Assembly (NCBI GenBank): GCA_951394405.1
Contig: OX596341.1
Location: 1,984,001-2,048,000 of the forward strand
DNA: 64,000 bases
Direction: 5' to 3'
From: Coprinellus micaceus
Lineage: Eukaryota > Basidiomycota > Agaricomycetes > Agaricales > Psathyrellaceae
Made by a program: the position numbers and the translations under genes. The notes beneath the pieces are model-generated. The model saw only the letters and a program-made list of their open reading frames with translations. It had not been told where the DNA came from and searched no databases. Shown piece by piece: positions 1 through 12,380 of the stretch (the stretch's first letter is position 1; every line of letters begins with the position of its first letter).

Positions 1-2137
1 AGAAGCTGGACGGCAAGAAGGAGAGGTGTCGCTCCGCGTTTATCTCGGGCGTTGACGTCGATGAATGGTGTCTTGTCGAGTAGTATCTTGATCAAGGGCG
101 CGTCGAAGTGCCAGACAGCAAAATGAAGAGACGTGAATCCTGTCGTGGGATGCAGGTCGTCCACCCGAGCCACAGTCGAAAAAAGTTCAGGAAGATTCGA
201 GCAGGCGGCAAGTTGGAAGGGGGTATGCCAAGTGCCGATGCGCCTTTGGGCCAGCCATGTATACGTCCGATTGCCACGCCACCACCGGAGTTCGCATTCC
301 CTCGCTGAACACCGTTCACAATCTTGCTGCGTGGCATATTTGTTGAGCGCGGCAGACAGACGGGCAACTCCCGTATCGGACTCAACAGCCTCCTTCGCCC
401 AATGGCTCCATTCGCCGACAGCGAGGCGAAGAAAGTAAATTTCGGAGGGTTTGAAGTCCCTTCCACACTTGATCAAGCTTGATATGAACGCAAGGTAACT
501 GGACGCCAGCATGGCGGCTGGTTCTGAGAAAGGAGGGAGGGCGATCTCCTGGAGGTACTCTTGCGTGCTGTAATCTGAAATGGTTATAGGTAAATCCCGA
601 GTAGGGTTTCGGGAGACTGTGAGTACGTACGGATCAGTCTGACCACATTATGGTCCACGGTGACAAGGCCACAACAAAAAGACACCACAATTTCGGCAGG
701 GGTGATGTTACTCTCATCATAACCTCCTTCCTCCCAGAACGTTGCGAGAGCCAGTTCAAGAACCTCAACAGTGAGCGTATGTCTCGCGTGCACAATCCAC
801 GTTAGCGCCCTTTTCGCGAGTGTCGCTTCTTCATCTTTTTGATCGTTGATTCTCTTCATGGTCCAGTCATACATTTCGTTGACACCAGAGGGCAAGGACT
901 CCAGAGCGGAGAACAGTGCGTTAACGTTAATGCTCGCCGTCAAGGCCTCAACTTGCAGGGCAGCGACCAGAAACCTGGAATGTGTCAGCGGCCAATATAC
1001 CACAGTCAGCGAACCGGATAGTTACATTCCAGAGGCTTTTCGCTGAATTCTAGAGGTGACTTCCTGAACGAGGGTCTCGCTATGCTGCAGGAGTCTCTGC
1101 AGGCGAGGGTGGTGGTTGATACGGTCCAGTACAAAAGTCTCGATGTCGGCATTTCTCGCCTCAATGGAGAGGGTAACCGAAGGAAGAAGGTCCATGAAGA
1201 ACGTCATTGGACGGGAGAATATCAGTCGATTTGCAGGAAGCTTCTTCATATGCACCAGAACTTTCGATTTTTCGCTTTCTGGCACTTCGTCTAAACCGTC
1301 GATGATGACGAATGCCTTGTCGAATAGGCGCAGAATGCTTCCCAGGAGATCAGCGGCTCTCGAGTCCGTGAGTTGAACCTGGCGCAACTTGTGGTCCTCA
1401 AAAACGGCCCGGACGATGGAATAAGCATGTCGATGGTCCTCAACCAATTGGCGAAGAAGGCTTCGTAGAATGTAGCCTGCCTTGCAATTGTCGAGGTATC
1501 TGCAATATACGTATGTTAGAACGGCGTTTGTCGTCCCAGCGGGTACAACGTTGGCGATTAAATAGTCCACTGAGTGAGAGCTAAAGGCAAGGTGAAGTTG
1601 ACCGTATGTTGGCATCGAAAACAGCACATGTACGTACGCGAGAACCGTCTTCCCAGCACCAGCTATTCCAAACAATCAGCGTTCGAGTATGAAAAGAATA
1701 AACGCTTAACGCACGCATTCCGGTGACCCACAACACCCCCTGTGCACTGGATAACCATTCTTGGAACTCGTTTGATTCGAGGAACCATAAGCCTGTTTTC
1801 GCGGTACGGAGCGACGATGTAGTGTCGTGGTAGAGCCTGTAGTTATCGGAAGCTAGCCAGGAGACGACGGCTGTCATATCTGCGCCAAAGCGGGCGGTTA
1901 ACTATGCCGAGCACTCAACGAAGGCGGGAGCCGCTCACTAGATGCAACGTCCTCTTCTTTGCCATAGTGAACGTGAAGATCCCGCCCTGCCATCTGTGCT
2001 GAGCCGATTGAAAATTCATGGGCGCCGCTGAGGAGGTGTGTCGGACTTTGAGCATCTGAAGGCGAACTGCTTCGAGCGCGACTGGATTCGCTTGGGCGGT
2101 GCGATTGGGACCCAAGGGGACCCCTTGACCGACTCAT
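1..2137 (-). CDS. NACHT NTPase with ankyrin repeats (partial, runs off left edge)
   Basis: NLR-like STAND NTPase, a family that in fungi acts in non-self recognition and programmed cell death. On the minus strand the N-terminal part (ATG at 2137) has the GAHEFSIG-type lead-in common in basidiomycete NACHT proteins. The P-loop FGIAGAGKT lies near 1655-1680 and Walker B VIIDGLDEV near 1280-1305. A winged-helix-like region follows at 620-910, with SLPSGVNEMYDW. At 1-115 an ankyrin-type stretch reads through the window edge (IKILLDKTPFIDVNARD, then GATPLLLAV). Introns interrupt the gene, for example near 970-1040 and 1500. The junction at about 1880-1930 is unclear: the 5' frame stops, and the frame into the next exon needs either a weak GT donor or a frameshift. 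The C-terminus lies outside the window. The class is clear; the ligand and role are unknown. Confidence 0.8.
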
Positions 2138-2570
2138 TTCTTCGGGTAACGCTACAGAGATGCTTGAGGGTTGCTTGCAGCGCTGTGTCCCAGCCTTCCC
2201 GTTGGGCGGTGTTTATTCGCTGTCAACCCAAAGTCTAAGTGACAGAATTCAATCCAGTTACGGCATGAGCACTGCCATTGGAACGTGATAGACGCCTAGT
2301 CGACATAGTATGGGTATTTGAGTGGCGAGCTTTGCGATAGCAGGAAAGGAGACCGAACTGGACTTGGGACCGTTCGCGGAGAGAAACCGCGCATGACTTC
2401 TGAGAATTGCAGGAGACTACAGCTCAGATACGGAAACATTTTCCCAGGGCTCGACAATTGGGACCCGTCGATCGCACGTCTCGACTTTCCGCAAGGCCCT
2501 TTCTCATCGATTGTATTGGCGTACCGATCTTGAAAGGCCGATATATTCAATGCACCCCGAGCGATGGTAA

Positions 2571-4698
2571 TTATGGTATCCTTTGAGATATCAAGACGGG
2601 CAGGTCCCCCTTGACCATCAAAAACCTATCCTTCATCTCCTTTTCCCAGTTGGCAACATCATACTCTTCTGGGAAGCGAAACTCAAAGTTGCGTACGAGC
2701 ATTGCAACAACGTAACGTAGCTGCTTCAGGGCGAGGGGCTTGCCAACGCAATTAGCAGGCCCCATTGAGAACGGGATGAACACGAAACGGTCGAGCACAA
2801 AGCCGCCCTCCGCTTCTAGACCAGCTCGAAGCCACCTTACAGGCCAGAAGTCCTTCGTCTGAGGATAAAAGTATCGGGAATCCCGATGCACGGCGTATGG
2901 AGGTACCTGGACGGTGGTTCCCTCTGGAAGGAATCTGCGCAGGAGATGTTAAAGAGGTGTGATGAGGAGACTCAACGAACAAGCACCCACATATTTCCCA
3001 GTTGCGTCCCACCAGAGCCTGGAGCGGGCCCTCGTTGAAGAAGGGTGGGTGCACCGGGTTGAAGGCGCAATGTCTCGTTGCTGCGGTAACAGAAAAGGTT
3101 CATTACCCTAGATACAAGAGCTCATGGCGATTTCGACTCACATAACGGCGTTAAGGACTCTCCACTCCGCGAGTTCATCCAAGTCGGGGAACCTTGTAGA
3201 GCCACTCCTTTCAGCTGCAGAGCTCAGAGCATCGTCGACCTCCTTCCTGACTTCCTTCTGCCATTCGGGGTACATCACAAGGTAGTAAAGCACATTGCTG
3301 AATGCCGTGGCACTGGTGTCAGAGCCCCCGAAGATCGCCAAGAGAGCGTCTGCCATAATTAGTGGCAGAACTGAGGTTCCCGGCTCAACCTCCGTGTTGT
3401 TGATCTTGGTGTACGTTCAGAATCGTAGTTCAACAGAAATCGGAATGGGATAACGTACCAGGTGGTAGAAGAGGTCCTTATTTAAGGGTTCGGTTTGAGC
3501 CCTCGCCTTGGCTTGACTGGCGGCAAACTGCCTGAAAGCGGCGTCGGCGCGTAAGAAGGACGAGGGGAGCAGGGGTACGAGAGGTCGGATCCATGGGATG
3601 TGCTGGGCAACAGTGCGAAACCTACGGATACGAAATGTAAGCCTCCACCCGTGATACTCCTAATTTGTTCCATACACCAGGCTCTCCTGCATCACATCCC
3701 ACACCCCCTTCGGGTCACCTTCTGTTAAAAACTTATGAGACTTTCCAAACCTACGTGTTGTCAGTAACTAAGTCAGAGGGGCTTGGTTCGGAAAACGCAC
3801 ACCATATCCCCCATGAAGTCAAACCTATTCGGGTTTCAGTTCCTCCGTACCGCTAAACTAGTCCCAGGTACGCACGAAAAATAGCTCAACCACTTAGCAC
3901 CATCAATCAACGTCTCCTCGCCATCCCGACAGACACCCTGGAGCTGCTCAACCAGAATAGCTGCATTCTTCACCAGTGCCGCCTCATAGTCCTTGAGGGG
4001 TTCTTTCCCGAAAGCTTTATTCCAAGGCTTTCGGAGCTCACCATGCAACTTGAGATCTCGAACTGCATGTAGGCTTCGATGTCCCTTGGAATCTCGCGAG
4101 GTGACCACCCGCCTATTCTCCCATACCGGGCCCTTGGGCATACCCTGGGCACCGAGTATATTCGGGAAAAGGTCTTTATTTGTGACCGAGATGTCGTTTG
4201 GCCCTATCCGAATAATGTGATCAGCAATACGCAGACTACAACAACCTAATTCACGCACCTATCCTCACGATAGATCCATACTCTTCATGTAGTCTGAGGT
4301 AATAGATATGCGTCTTGCCCGTCCAAGCTAGATAAGCGGTCCACATCTTCGTGACCTTGCATATTAGCGGCCCCGGGCACGAGGACAGAGGGTGCCAAGG
4401 CGACACGCGATACACGACGATGGAGGCGAGGAGTGCGGCAACAAACGTCCCCACACCCAGGACGAACGCTCTCAGAACGCTCCCAGTCAAGCCGAGCAAG
4501 ACGTACGTGACTGGGGAGGTGAGCAGTAGGGTCACAGCAGAGATCGTCTGGTATGACGTGGGTTCGTATTTCCTGAACCAGAGGTAATGTGAAGCCTGTT
4601 GAACACAGTGAGCGAGAAGTTCTGTACGACCTCTATAGCGAAGCTCTCACCACAGCGAGTGCAACATCAGCAAACAGAACGTGAGCAACAGAGGACAT
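2571..4698 (-). CDS. Cytochrome P450 monooxygenase
   Basis: Haem-thiolate monooxygenase, expected to be anchored in the ER membrane and to use a P450 reductase. The start chosen is ATG at 4698: the first 16 codons are followed by a clean GT-AG intron (about 4595-4650) that joins in frame to a segment with hydrophobic helices, the usual N-terminal anchor of basidiomycete P450s. Visible motifs include the proline-rich hinge region (SSCPGP), a C-helix region with WENRR, an I-helix with FGGSDTSA (AGxDT-like), and the cysteine loop FSMGPANCVGKPLA near 2735-2775, where Cys is the axial haem ligand. The C-terminal exon ends at 2571. The gene has several introns and no break was seen. The substrate cannot be told from sequence; the wording resembles fungal families annotated as high-nitrogen-upregulated or tryprostatin-hydroxylase-like P450s. 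Confidence 0.9.
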
Positions 4699-4945
4699 GT
4701 TGCTCACGCAGTGGTACGAGGTAAAAGTTTGCCCGCTGGCAGGATGAGGCTTCTATTAAGTACTTATGTATCGGCCAACGTCAATGTCGATCGGCCATCA
4801 GGGTGACAATTGGGCGCTGGCGCTCTCCGGGTGGTACGGGGTAGAAATAGAGTGGATTATGCTTGAAAGGTCGTTGTGATATCACCTAACAAATTATGCG
4901 AAGCTTCAGTCTCTACCAGGGAGGTCGACCAATAATCCAGTCTCA

Positions 4946-6970
4946 TCAGGGCGATCGCACGCTACCAACCCAACTACCAGAACCCAGCCCATCCACCCCC
5001 TTTCGATCTCCCCGATGCACCTTGCCAGCCCTCTTCCACATCAACCACGGCTCTTGACCCTGTACAACTCTCGCTTTCGTCCACTTGAATGCCCTTTCCT
5101 CAAGCCCGTCCAAAAACAGCTGAAGGGAGATCATGATGTAGTTTACAACGTTGAGCGACGATGGGGAGTCGAGAAAGTGAACTGGAGGTACCAGCGCCGG
5201 CAACGAGACGGATTCACTCTCGTCCCGTGGAACGGCCGCTCCCCTGGCGATGGGCGTCAGCCTAAGTCTTTGAAGCGTCGAGTGCTCCTCTGAAGTTGTG
5301 TTGGCGCAGATGTTAGAGTCGCCGCTGCGAAATACCTCGTTGAACAGGAGGCGTGACGACACCTTAAACCAGCCTTCCGCATCGCACCCAAGTAATAGAG
5401 CATACTCTGCTGATGGGGCCAAAAGAAGGGTGCTGAACAGCTTGGATGAAAGATACCAGACGCAGAGATGGTTCGGTGCTGTATCTCCGCTGTCTTCCTC
5501 TCCGTTCGCCTCGCTCCTTGGACTAGTTGGAACCCAACACCGAGACTCCAGAGATGGGTTAGCGGGTATAAGCGTGACTCGAAACCCGATCTCGTCGACC
5601 CTCCTCTGCAAGAAATCCTCCACCTTCAGCCGTGCATATCGCTCCATCAGCCCTTCGCCCAACCACATCACCCCGCCTCCACCCCCTTCTTTCGCCGGTT
5701 CGCCAGCGACTTCCCTCACGATCGAACCACCGGCTTCACTCCTATTTCTCGACGACTCGAAGGGGGTTGGCCTCCGCCATAACGATGTCCACTTCATCTC
5801 TGGCCTCAGGTAAACGCTCAGCCTGGGCTTCCCATAGTGCAAGTACCAAGCCTGATAGAGGATCCTCGGCATGGTCAAGAATAGGTCGAACGGCATCTTC
5901 ATCAGGGACCATATAACCGTGGATGCGGTGAGAGGGTACGCTGCAGTAGGCCGGAGTATAGCAGTGAGCTTGAGTTCGCCTTGAAGGCTAGGCCCACGGA
6001 AGGTACCCTGAATATCCACAGAGGCGGTCGTTGGCCGATCGGTGTACAGCTGGACACGAACAGTGGGTTTTGGTTGTTGGACCTCCCCATCGAATAGAGG
6101 CCCATCCGATCGCGAAGGCGGATGGGTGGGGCGCTTGATGGCAACTGTGTAGTAGCCCGACCTGTCGTTGAAAGGCGAAACGTGGAACTGCCGAGGGAAA
6201 GTCCACTGATGATCATACCTGTATTGGTATATTGTTAGCTTTATCGTAAACCACTAGGAAGTCTTCTAAACGCACCCTTCGCTGCGAGATTCCGCTGTGT
6301 CTTCTCCTTCATCCAGTCTCAAAACATACACGTGTCCTTCTCCAAAGGTGTTGTGGACCTCCAGTACCACATGAGATAACTGACTTCTCTCCGGTCCGGC
6401 AGTGTACGCGAAATACACGGTCAGGGGATTGATTCCCTCCCAGCCTATGCAACTCGGCATCGTCAACATCCAGGCATCATGAACCGTGGCCGCAATTTCA
6501 GGTTGAGCATCCGAGGGGCGTCTCTGGGGGAATCCCGACCGTAATAGTTCCTCCAACCTCTCGAGAATCGATGCCTTTTCACCTTCCTTCCCACTTTTCA
6601 GATACCCACCAGGGTTGATCGCCATTAAACGTTGCCGAGCCCGCCCATACCCGAATGCCCAACCCCAGAGCCCATATCCGCGATTCAATTTACCAGATTC
6701 CAACCCACGAAGCGACACGAGAGCGTATAGGGCAGGGTAAGTGAACGCGTGCTTGGATTCAACAGGCAGATATCTCGCATGGGTTACTGAGCTGTGGAGA
6801 ATGTAGCCTCCTTGAAATGTTGCGTCGGGAGGACTGGAGATAGTTGAAATCCAAAAGATGGTGAGGGAGACTGCGAAGACTAGGACGAGGGCGAATGGCG
6901 TTTCTCGACGGGCAATTGAAGGAGCTAGAGTCTCCGGAAATGCGGTGTCGCTGCCCAATGCCGAGAGCAT
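4946..6970 (-). CDS. DUF1365 family protein
   Basis: Two exons, with the intron at about 6215-6268. The splice joins SRSEG to YDHQWTFPRQFHVSPFNDR with the glycine codon split. Family signatures are ARYLPVESKHAFTYP near the start, VHNTFGEGHVYVL, the FHVSPFNDRSGYY block, and a C-terminal segment with LRPTAAYPLTAST and YLHYGKPRL. A hydrophobic helix near residues 25-50 (LVLVFAVSLTIFW) suggests a membrane anchor. DUF1365 proteins are widespread. In bacteria they often sit beside cyclopropane-fatty-acid-synthase-like genes and flavin amine oxidases, so a lipid-linked role is often assumed, but the reaction is unknown. No such partner lies next to it here. The C-terminal half is longer than in compact bacterial members and contains low-complexity Gly/Ser stretches. 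Confidence 0.85.
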
Positions 6971-9278
6971 AGGTTGTCGTTCCCGTTTCAGGCGACCAGG
7001 CTGGTGTCGTCGACCTGTTACACGATCTGAGGCTTAGACTAATTCACTGTGTCTGGCCACGTACCTCTGAATGAAACCTAATAAGTCTCTCCTCCTAAGC
7101 TCTCAAACGACGGTTCTCAGTAGGCTAGGACAGGCGATTATGAGTTACGGTGAACCTAAGAAGACGACGGGGGAGGGCAGATTCGATAAAGAGGCCCACG
7201 GCTTCCATTTCGTTTCGCACCATGGGTAAGGGGAAACAATTCGATGGAGACCAAGGCTTCGAGGTGGTCATCGCAACTCTCTCGGAATTTGCCGAAATTT
7301 AATCTCACGGTTGCACCAAGCGAGATCTTCAGTTGAACATTGACTGCCACATTGGACTTGGACTTCAGCAGGTAAGAGGGTGGTATGTGTTCAAATTTAC
7401 GACGAGGAGTAACGACCAGTTGCAGGGGGTAAAAAAACTTCTTAGCACAGAAAGGGAGGGCGACGCCATCGATTCGAAGCTTGGGCGCTTGCCAGTCCTC
7501 GACTCAGCAGGCCTCCCGAACGATGGGTGTATTCTAATCAACGCTTCAAGTTAGACATGGACAGGGAGGAGAAAAGAAGGTACGCACAACAACGCCTGCA
7601 ACATTAATGTTCCCAGCAGCAGCTCCGATTGCACGAAGAGCGGTGTCGATATTCATAATGTCAGAGCGACCGCAAGGGCTCCAGACAGTGGCGGGGGAGA
7701 AAGCGTTGGAGGCGGTCGTCGGGCCTGGTATAGCAACTCTAGGTCAGGCCTCTGCTCATGAGATATGAAACCTGCTGGTCCTGCCGGTGGTGGTAATGGT
7801 GGTGGTGCCAGTAGCGGTGGTTGCAGCAGCACTTGAAACTGGTATCCATCAGTACATATGTCATCGCGAGCCAAGCCAACGAGAATTGACTTACAGAAAT
7901 AGGTGCTCGTGGCTGTCTCAGAATCCCCACTGGGAGTGCTAGTAGTGACGGGCTATACAGCATGTCAGGTCAGCTGAGCATGTTTAGTGTGGCGACGTAC
8001 GACGTCGCTCTGGGCAAAACTAAACCTGAATCCAACCGGAATGCTACGCGTTGTCAGCTGACAGGCTCACTCGAGGATCACCGATTATGGAACCTACCCC
8101 ACACTAATATGCGCTTGGCACTGGGTCCTGGCCGACGCAGGGAGCACGCCAGGTCCAACGCCAGCGGAGAAGCTGGAGGGAGGGGTATAGTTTATAGCCC
8201 TCGCTAATGATGAAACCAAGTACCGCCAGTCGTCGTCATCCTGGACATACTTATGGCGAACTCACAGGTCACGGAAATGGTGGTTCCGGATCCCTGAGAG
8301 CAACCATTCTCGCTGAATCTGGACGAGATGCTTCAAAGAAAGAAAGTATCGTCAACCCATAAAATTCGGCTGGACGAGGGGACGGAGGGGAATGACGTAC
8401 ACCGTGAGACTCTGAGAACCGCGATAGCGGAGAGAGCGAACTTCATTGCGAGCGAGGATGAAGATAACTTCCGAGGGCTGCTAGGTACAGTAGAACTGAC
8501 TGGAGACCATAACCTTCAAACCCCCACCCCCACCATTTATAGATACCCTAGCTGGGGTGACATCTCCATCAGGCCAGCCTTGGATGCACGGTGGTCTCGA
8601 ACGAGGATGCAATTGTGCCCAAAATGCAGCGGAAAACGCACGGACTGACTCGGGGTCCTTGCCTCACCTGAAGGCAACGGGCGACCAAGTTCACTACCAA
8701 GATCATGTCAACGAACGCTGGGCGCTTAAATTCCGATTCGAGACCTCCCATCAAGCATGCCCTTCGCGTTTGCCTCCGATCATGTATCAGGGATCTAACA
8801 GGGGTTGGGGAAACTTCACAACGGTCGAACCCCCTTCCTGAGGTAGTCACGCACCATAGCGAACTGCGATTGTGGTCTGGGGAAAGACAACCAAATAGCC
8901 CAGCCCGGAGCTCTCACCCCGCATTTTTTGGGGTTACACGCCGTCAAAATAAGAAACATGACGCTGCCACGTTATATGCCCTTACGTTCTCTGTTCCCTC
9001 AGTTTTTTGTACCCTGTTTCCTTGGGAAACACGGGCAAAATGGCAGTGTAGCTGCGAGACTGCTATTCACCGAGAACCAGGAAGAGACGCGCGACCGCCT
9101 GACTGGAAGTGTGGATACACGGCAAGTAATATAAATTTCATACAATGGGCTCTTGAGCACTGCAGGCCAGGTAAAATTATGGAACTAGATCGTCATCGAA
9201 GAGGGGATGAACGCGGCAGGTACTAAGCCAAGAAGATGGAAACAAGAATTTACTTGTAACACTACCCAAGTTCAAGCT
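6971..9278. other. Gene-poor interval with a possible decayed small secreted-protein gene
   Basis: No gene could be modelled with confidence. On the minus strand a short signal-peptide-like start (ATG near 8444, MKFALSAIAVL) is followed downstream by ENGCSQGSGTTISVTC (about 8270-8315). Further on there is a hydrophobic tail segment around 7600-7660 (NIDTALRAIGAAAGNINVAG). Each piece is followed by a plausible GT donor, but they cannot be joined into one convincing frame. They could be a small cysteine-containing secreted protein, a relic, or chance. A short purine/pyrimidine-skewed GGT/GTG run lies at 7785-7825. The rest holds nothing recognised. Confidence 0.25.
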
Positions 9279-10679
9279 TTACAGGTCAGAGGTAGGACGG
9301 TTGTCGGAAACGTCTACGAGAAATCTATTCGCAGCGAGGTCTGAAGCGGTGGGCCTGGCACCCGCCTCGCGAGCCCAGCAATTCTCCATAGCGGTCCAGA
9401 CCTCTTCCGTCATGCCATTGACATGGAAAGCGTCCTCATGAGCCCTGGGTTTTGAAGGGTGCAAGCCATTCTCAAGGACCGCTATCATGATTTTTCCAGC
9501 TCTAAAGGCGGAATTGGAGCGTTTCGCTACGTCCCAGAATGGCGCCTGCCCAATGAATATCTGGTTCGGTATCCGATGTGATTGTGAGTACGCGTTGAAG
9601 TCAGGGGGAAGGCATATGCGGCACACCTCATATTTAAGGCATCCTAACGAATAAATGTCGCCAGCCATAGTGGGTCCTGCTGAGGTATTAGTGATCGCAG
9701 CTTCGAGGATCTCAGGTGCCTTCCAGGGGACCGTTTCCGACGAGATGACGGCCTCGAGGCGAGTCCGGGTCTGACTTGTCGCACTAAGGAGACGTGAGAA
9801 GCCCAGATTTGCAACACAAGCCCGACCTGTGGCGTCGACAAGGATATTTGCCCCTCTCAAGTCGCCGTGCACAACACCTTCAGTGTGAAGGTACGAAAGG
9901 GCACCCACAACGTCCTTCACCTAGATGGCGTCGGTAAGCCGCTTTTGTTAAAAGAGACACCGGCCAAGACCTTACCAGCAAGAATCTGTCTGCCTCGGGA
10001 TGCGAGCGGAGGTATCTCACGACCGTGCCCTCCTCGCAGTAGCGACAAACCAGGTAGCATCCCAATCCGTCTTCCTCATTGAATACCCCGTTGCATGAAA
10101 TGACTCCGGGGTGATTGAGAGTAGAGAGGAGAACTGCCTCGCTGTTGAGTACCTGGAGAGCCATGAGCAATCACGATGGGCATGTCGAACCAATTACCAT
10201 ACCTCCTCCATAACAGAGATGTGTTCGGTGTCACGGCGCCTCCTAAATGCGACGACGCGCCCCTCAAAGGTTCCCTTGTGAATATCCATGCTTTGGTTGC
10301 AGAATACGAGACCGTCCTTCTGAGCTCCGGCGACAGTCAAGACGGTTGGACGCAACTTGGTTGCTTGGCTGAGATCCAGGAGTGCGCCGTGGCAGGACTT
10401 CCTTTGTGGGCTGGAAAGGAGCGTCACAACCTGCAAGATCTAGCTATTAGCACCCTCAAGCACAAGGAGCTACCACTCGGTACTGACCCTGTGCAGGGTG
10501 TCAAGGAGCAGCTGGGCCTCATTTCCCCGATATTCCATCAGGTGCACTCGCAGCACGGTATTCGAGCAAACCTTGTCTATAAGACCAACAAAAGATGAAA
10601 GGTCTTCATTTCCCGGGGTGGTAGTCGAGTCAACGACCGCTCGGGCGGTAGAAATGAGGTTGTTCCAGCTGAAGGGCAT
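9279..10679 (-). CDS. Kinase-like protein 1 (probable pseudokinase)
   Basis: Multi-exon protein of a basidiomycete kinase-like family: a helical N-terminal region of about 130 residues, then a protein-kinase fold. ATG at 10679 starts MPFSWNNLIS; the next in-frame upstream codons are not ATG. The N-lobe beta-3 strand reads VVAFRRRRD, so the usual ATP-binding Lys of VAxK is Arg. The catalytic loop HGDLRGANILV keeps Asp and Asn. The DFG position reads ANLGFSR, with Asp replaced by Asn. The APE-like segment WKAPEIL and the C-lobe motif EEVWTAMENCW followed by RPTASDL are present. Loss of both the Lys and the metal-binding Asp makes catalysis unlikely, so binding or scaffolding is inferred. Paralogues lie at 20.6, 32.3 and 37.8 kb. 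Confidence 0.8.
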
Positions 10680-10984
10680 AGACAAGGAGGAGGAGCAACG
10701 GGAATAGGTTGGTAATCACCAGGGAATCTGCCTTAAATGTGCTTGGGAGCCGTTCTCCTCCCGTTCCATTTTCGCCACGCACCATTCAAGAGTTTTGAAC
10801 CTTGACTCTCTTTGTGATGCCCTCGCGGGAGCCCCTTCCTTTTGCGGGTCGCTACTGATAATGTACCACCTCCTTATGGTGAAAATAAATGGATGGTCTT
10901 TAGAAACACTGTCGCACTTTAGACCGCCGTCGAATGGGGGCAGAGATTGACAGGCTGTGGGTGCGGAACGATGAAAGACCTCCC

Positions 10985-11320
10985 AAAGTAGGCAGCGCCA
11001 CATTCATCCGTCGAGTGGGGCCAATTCAAACTACCCTACTCGCAGTGAGCTGGCGTCAGTACCGATGTTGTCGTGAGAGCGCGCTGGAGGTCCCCGCGAT
11101 GTACCCCCTTATTGTGCACTGTCGACTATCCAGAAGCGCCTGTTCGCTCCCCGAGGCTGGCGATCGCGATTGGGGCTTGTTGTGTTGCTGGATATTCTCT
11201 AGATGCAATCCACATGGTGCGCGCCGGGGGCTTGGACTCAGACCTCCGCTCCACGAAAGGAACGGGGACTTCTGCTTTTGGATGATTTGGGCGCTTGATC
11301 ATGATCTTCCCGGCCGAATT
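10985..11320. repeat. Diverged non-coding repeat, copy 1
   Basis: Shares blocks in the same order with 11840-12190. A GGGGCCAATTCAAACTACC block appears as a near match at about 11018 and 11851. A GCCGTGAGAGCGC-type block is at 11069 and 11922. A block combining GGACCTCCACTCC-like, GGGAATTTCTGCTTT-like and GGGCGCTT elements is at 11240-11295 and 12110-12172. Identity is moderate and indels are frequent. No reading frame is conserved between the copies, so this is probably an old duplicated repeat or mobile-element relic. Confidence 0.5.
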
Positions 11321-11839
11321 TAGAAGGCTGACCCCCTGTTAGTGAGAGGTCTTCTCCCGCGCCCAGCACTGTGGAAACTCGGTATCGGGCAGTTATGCGG
11401 CCTTAAATGTGTAGATAACGTCGAGGGCTGAGGGAAAATGAAGGCTGAATTCACCGGTGTGATCTTCAAGAATCGTAAATGTAGAGTCCTCCCTAGACCG
11501 GTTCTTGAGTACAAATTACATTGGGATGGTCTTTCTGATCTAAAAGACCGGTGACAAGGTAATAAAGATGATAGGGGTGCTTTGGATTCCTTATCGGAGG
11601 ATTAGACGGTGTAAAATTTCCTAACCCGCGGCGTATCAATGGTCTCCGTCAAAGCCCAAACATTCGTTCTACCATTCCGAGTCTCCGATGTCTCAAAGCA
11701 GCAACAATGTCTGGGTGGCCCGCTCCGTAGCATATGAGTAGTGCGATTCACGGAGCACCAGGTGGTATGTCGTTCACCTGCCCGTTACATTGCCGCCTTC
11801 TCGCGGTCAACGTGGGCGCGGGCGCGGGAAGGCACATCC

Positions 11840-12190
11840 GTCCGTCGCCTGGGGTCAATTCAAACTACCTCATAACAGAGATAACAGCCGACAGCCTGCC
11901 AGCAGCTGTCTGATAATATTGCCGTGAGAGCGCTCAGAACATGCTCACCGGGATGTACGTAACCTATGGTGTCATTGTTCTCCTTCAATGCCGCGGTCGT
12001 CCGGAAGCGCGGGTCCTCCCCCTCCTAGAGGTCGCGGACCACGGATTGCATTTGCTGAATTGCGGTGCATCTAGAGATGGCCTGTCCGCAAGATGTAAGC
12101 CGTACGCTTGGACCTCCACTCCGTGAAAAGGACGGGAATTTCTGCTTTAGCATTAATAGGGGTGGGCGCTTAAACATTCATGGCGGGATT
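11840..12190. repeat. Diverged non-coding repeat, copy 2
   Basis: Second copy of the repeat at 10985-11320, about 860 bases away in the same orientation. Collinear blocks include CAATTCAAACTACC near 11853, GAAGCGC near 12005 and TTTCTGCTTTAGCATT near 12140. No coding potential is recognised. Confidence 0.5.
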
Positions 12191-12380
12191 TTGAAGGTCC
12201 CTGGCGACCATCCCGAGTTCGACATCGGTCAGGTCAGGGAGTGGGAGGTGAGGGTAGCGGGGTCTGTAATACCCTGGAATGAGAAACAGCTCCGGTAGTA
12301 AGAAAAGGCGAAAGTCGCGGTGGAAGTGGAAGTCATGGTATGAATACAGTGAGGTAAATGTCCAATCGCACCTAACCCAT

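Noticed and set aside
5298..5813. 171-residue plus-strand open frame antisense to the DUF1365 gene
   Set aside because: Opposite strand of a confirmed coding exon, without family motifs.
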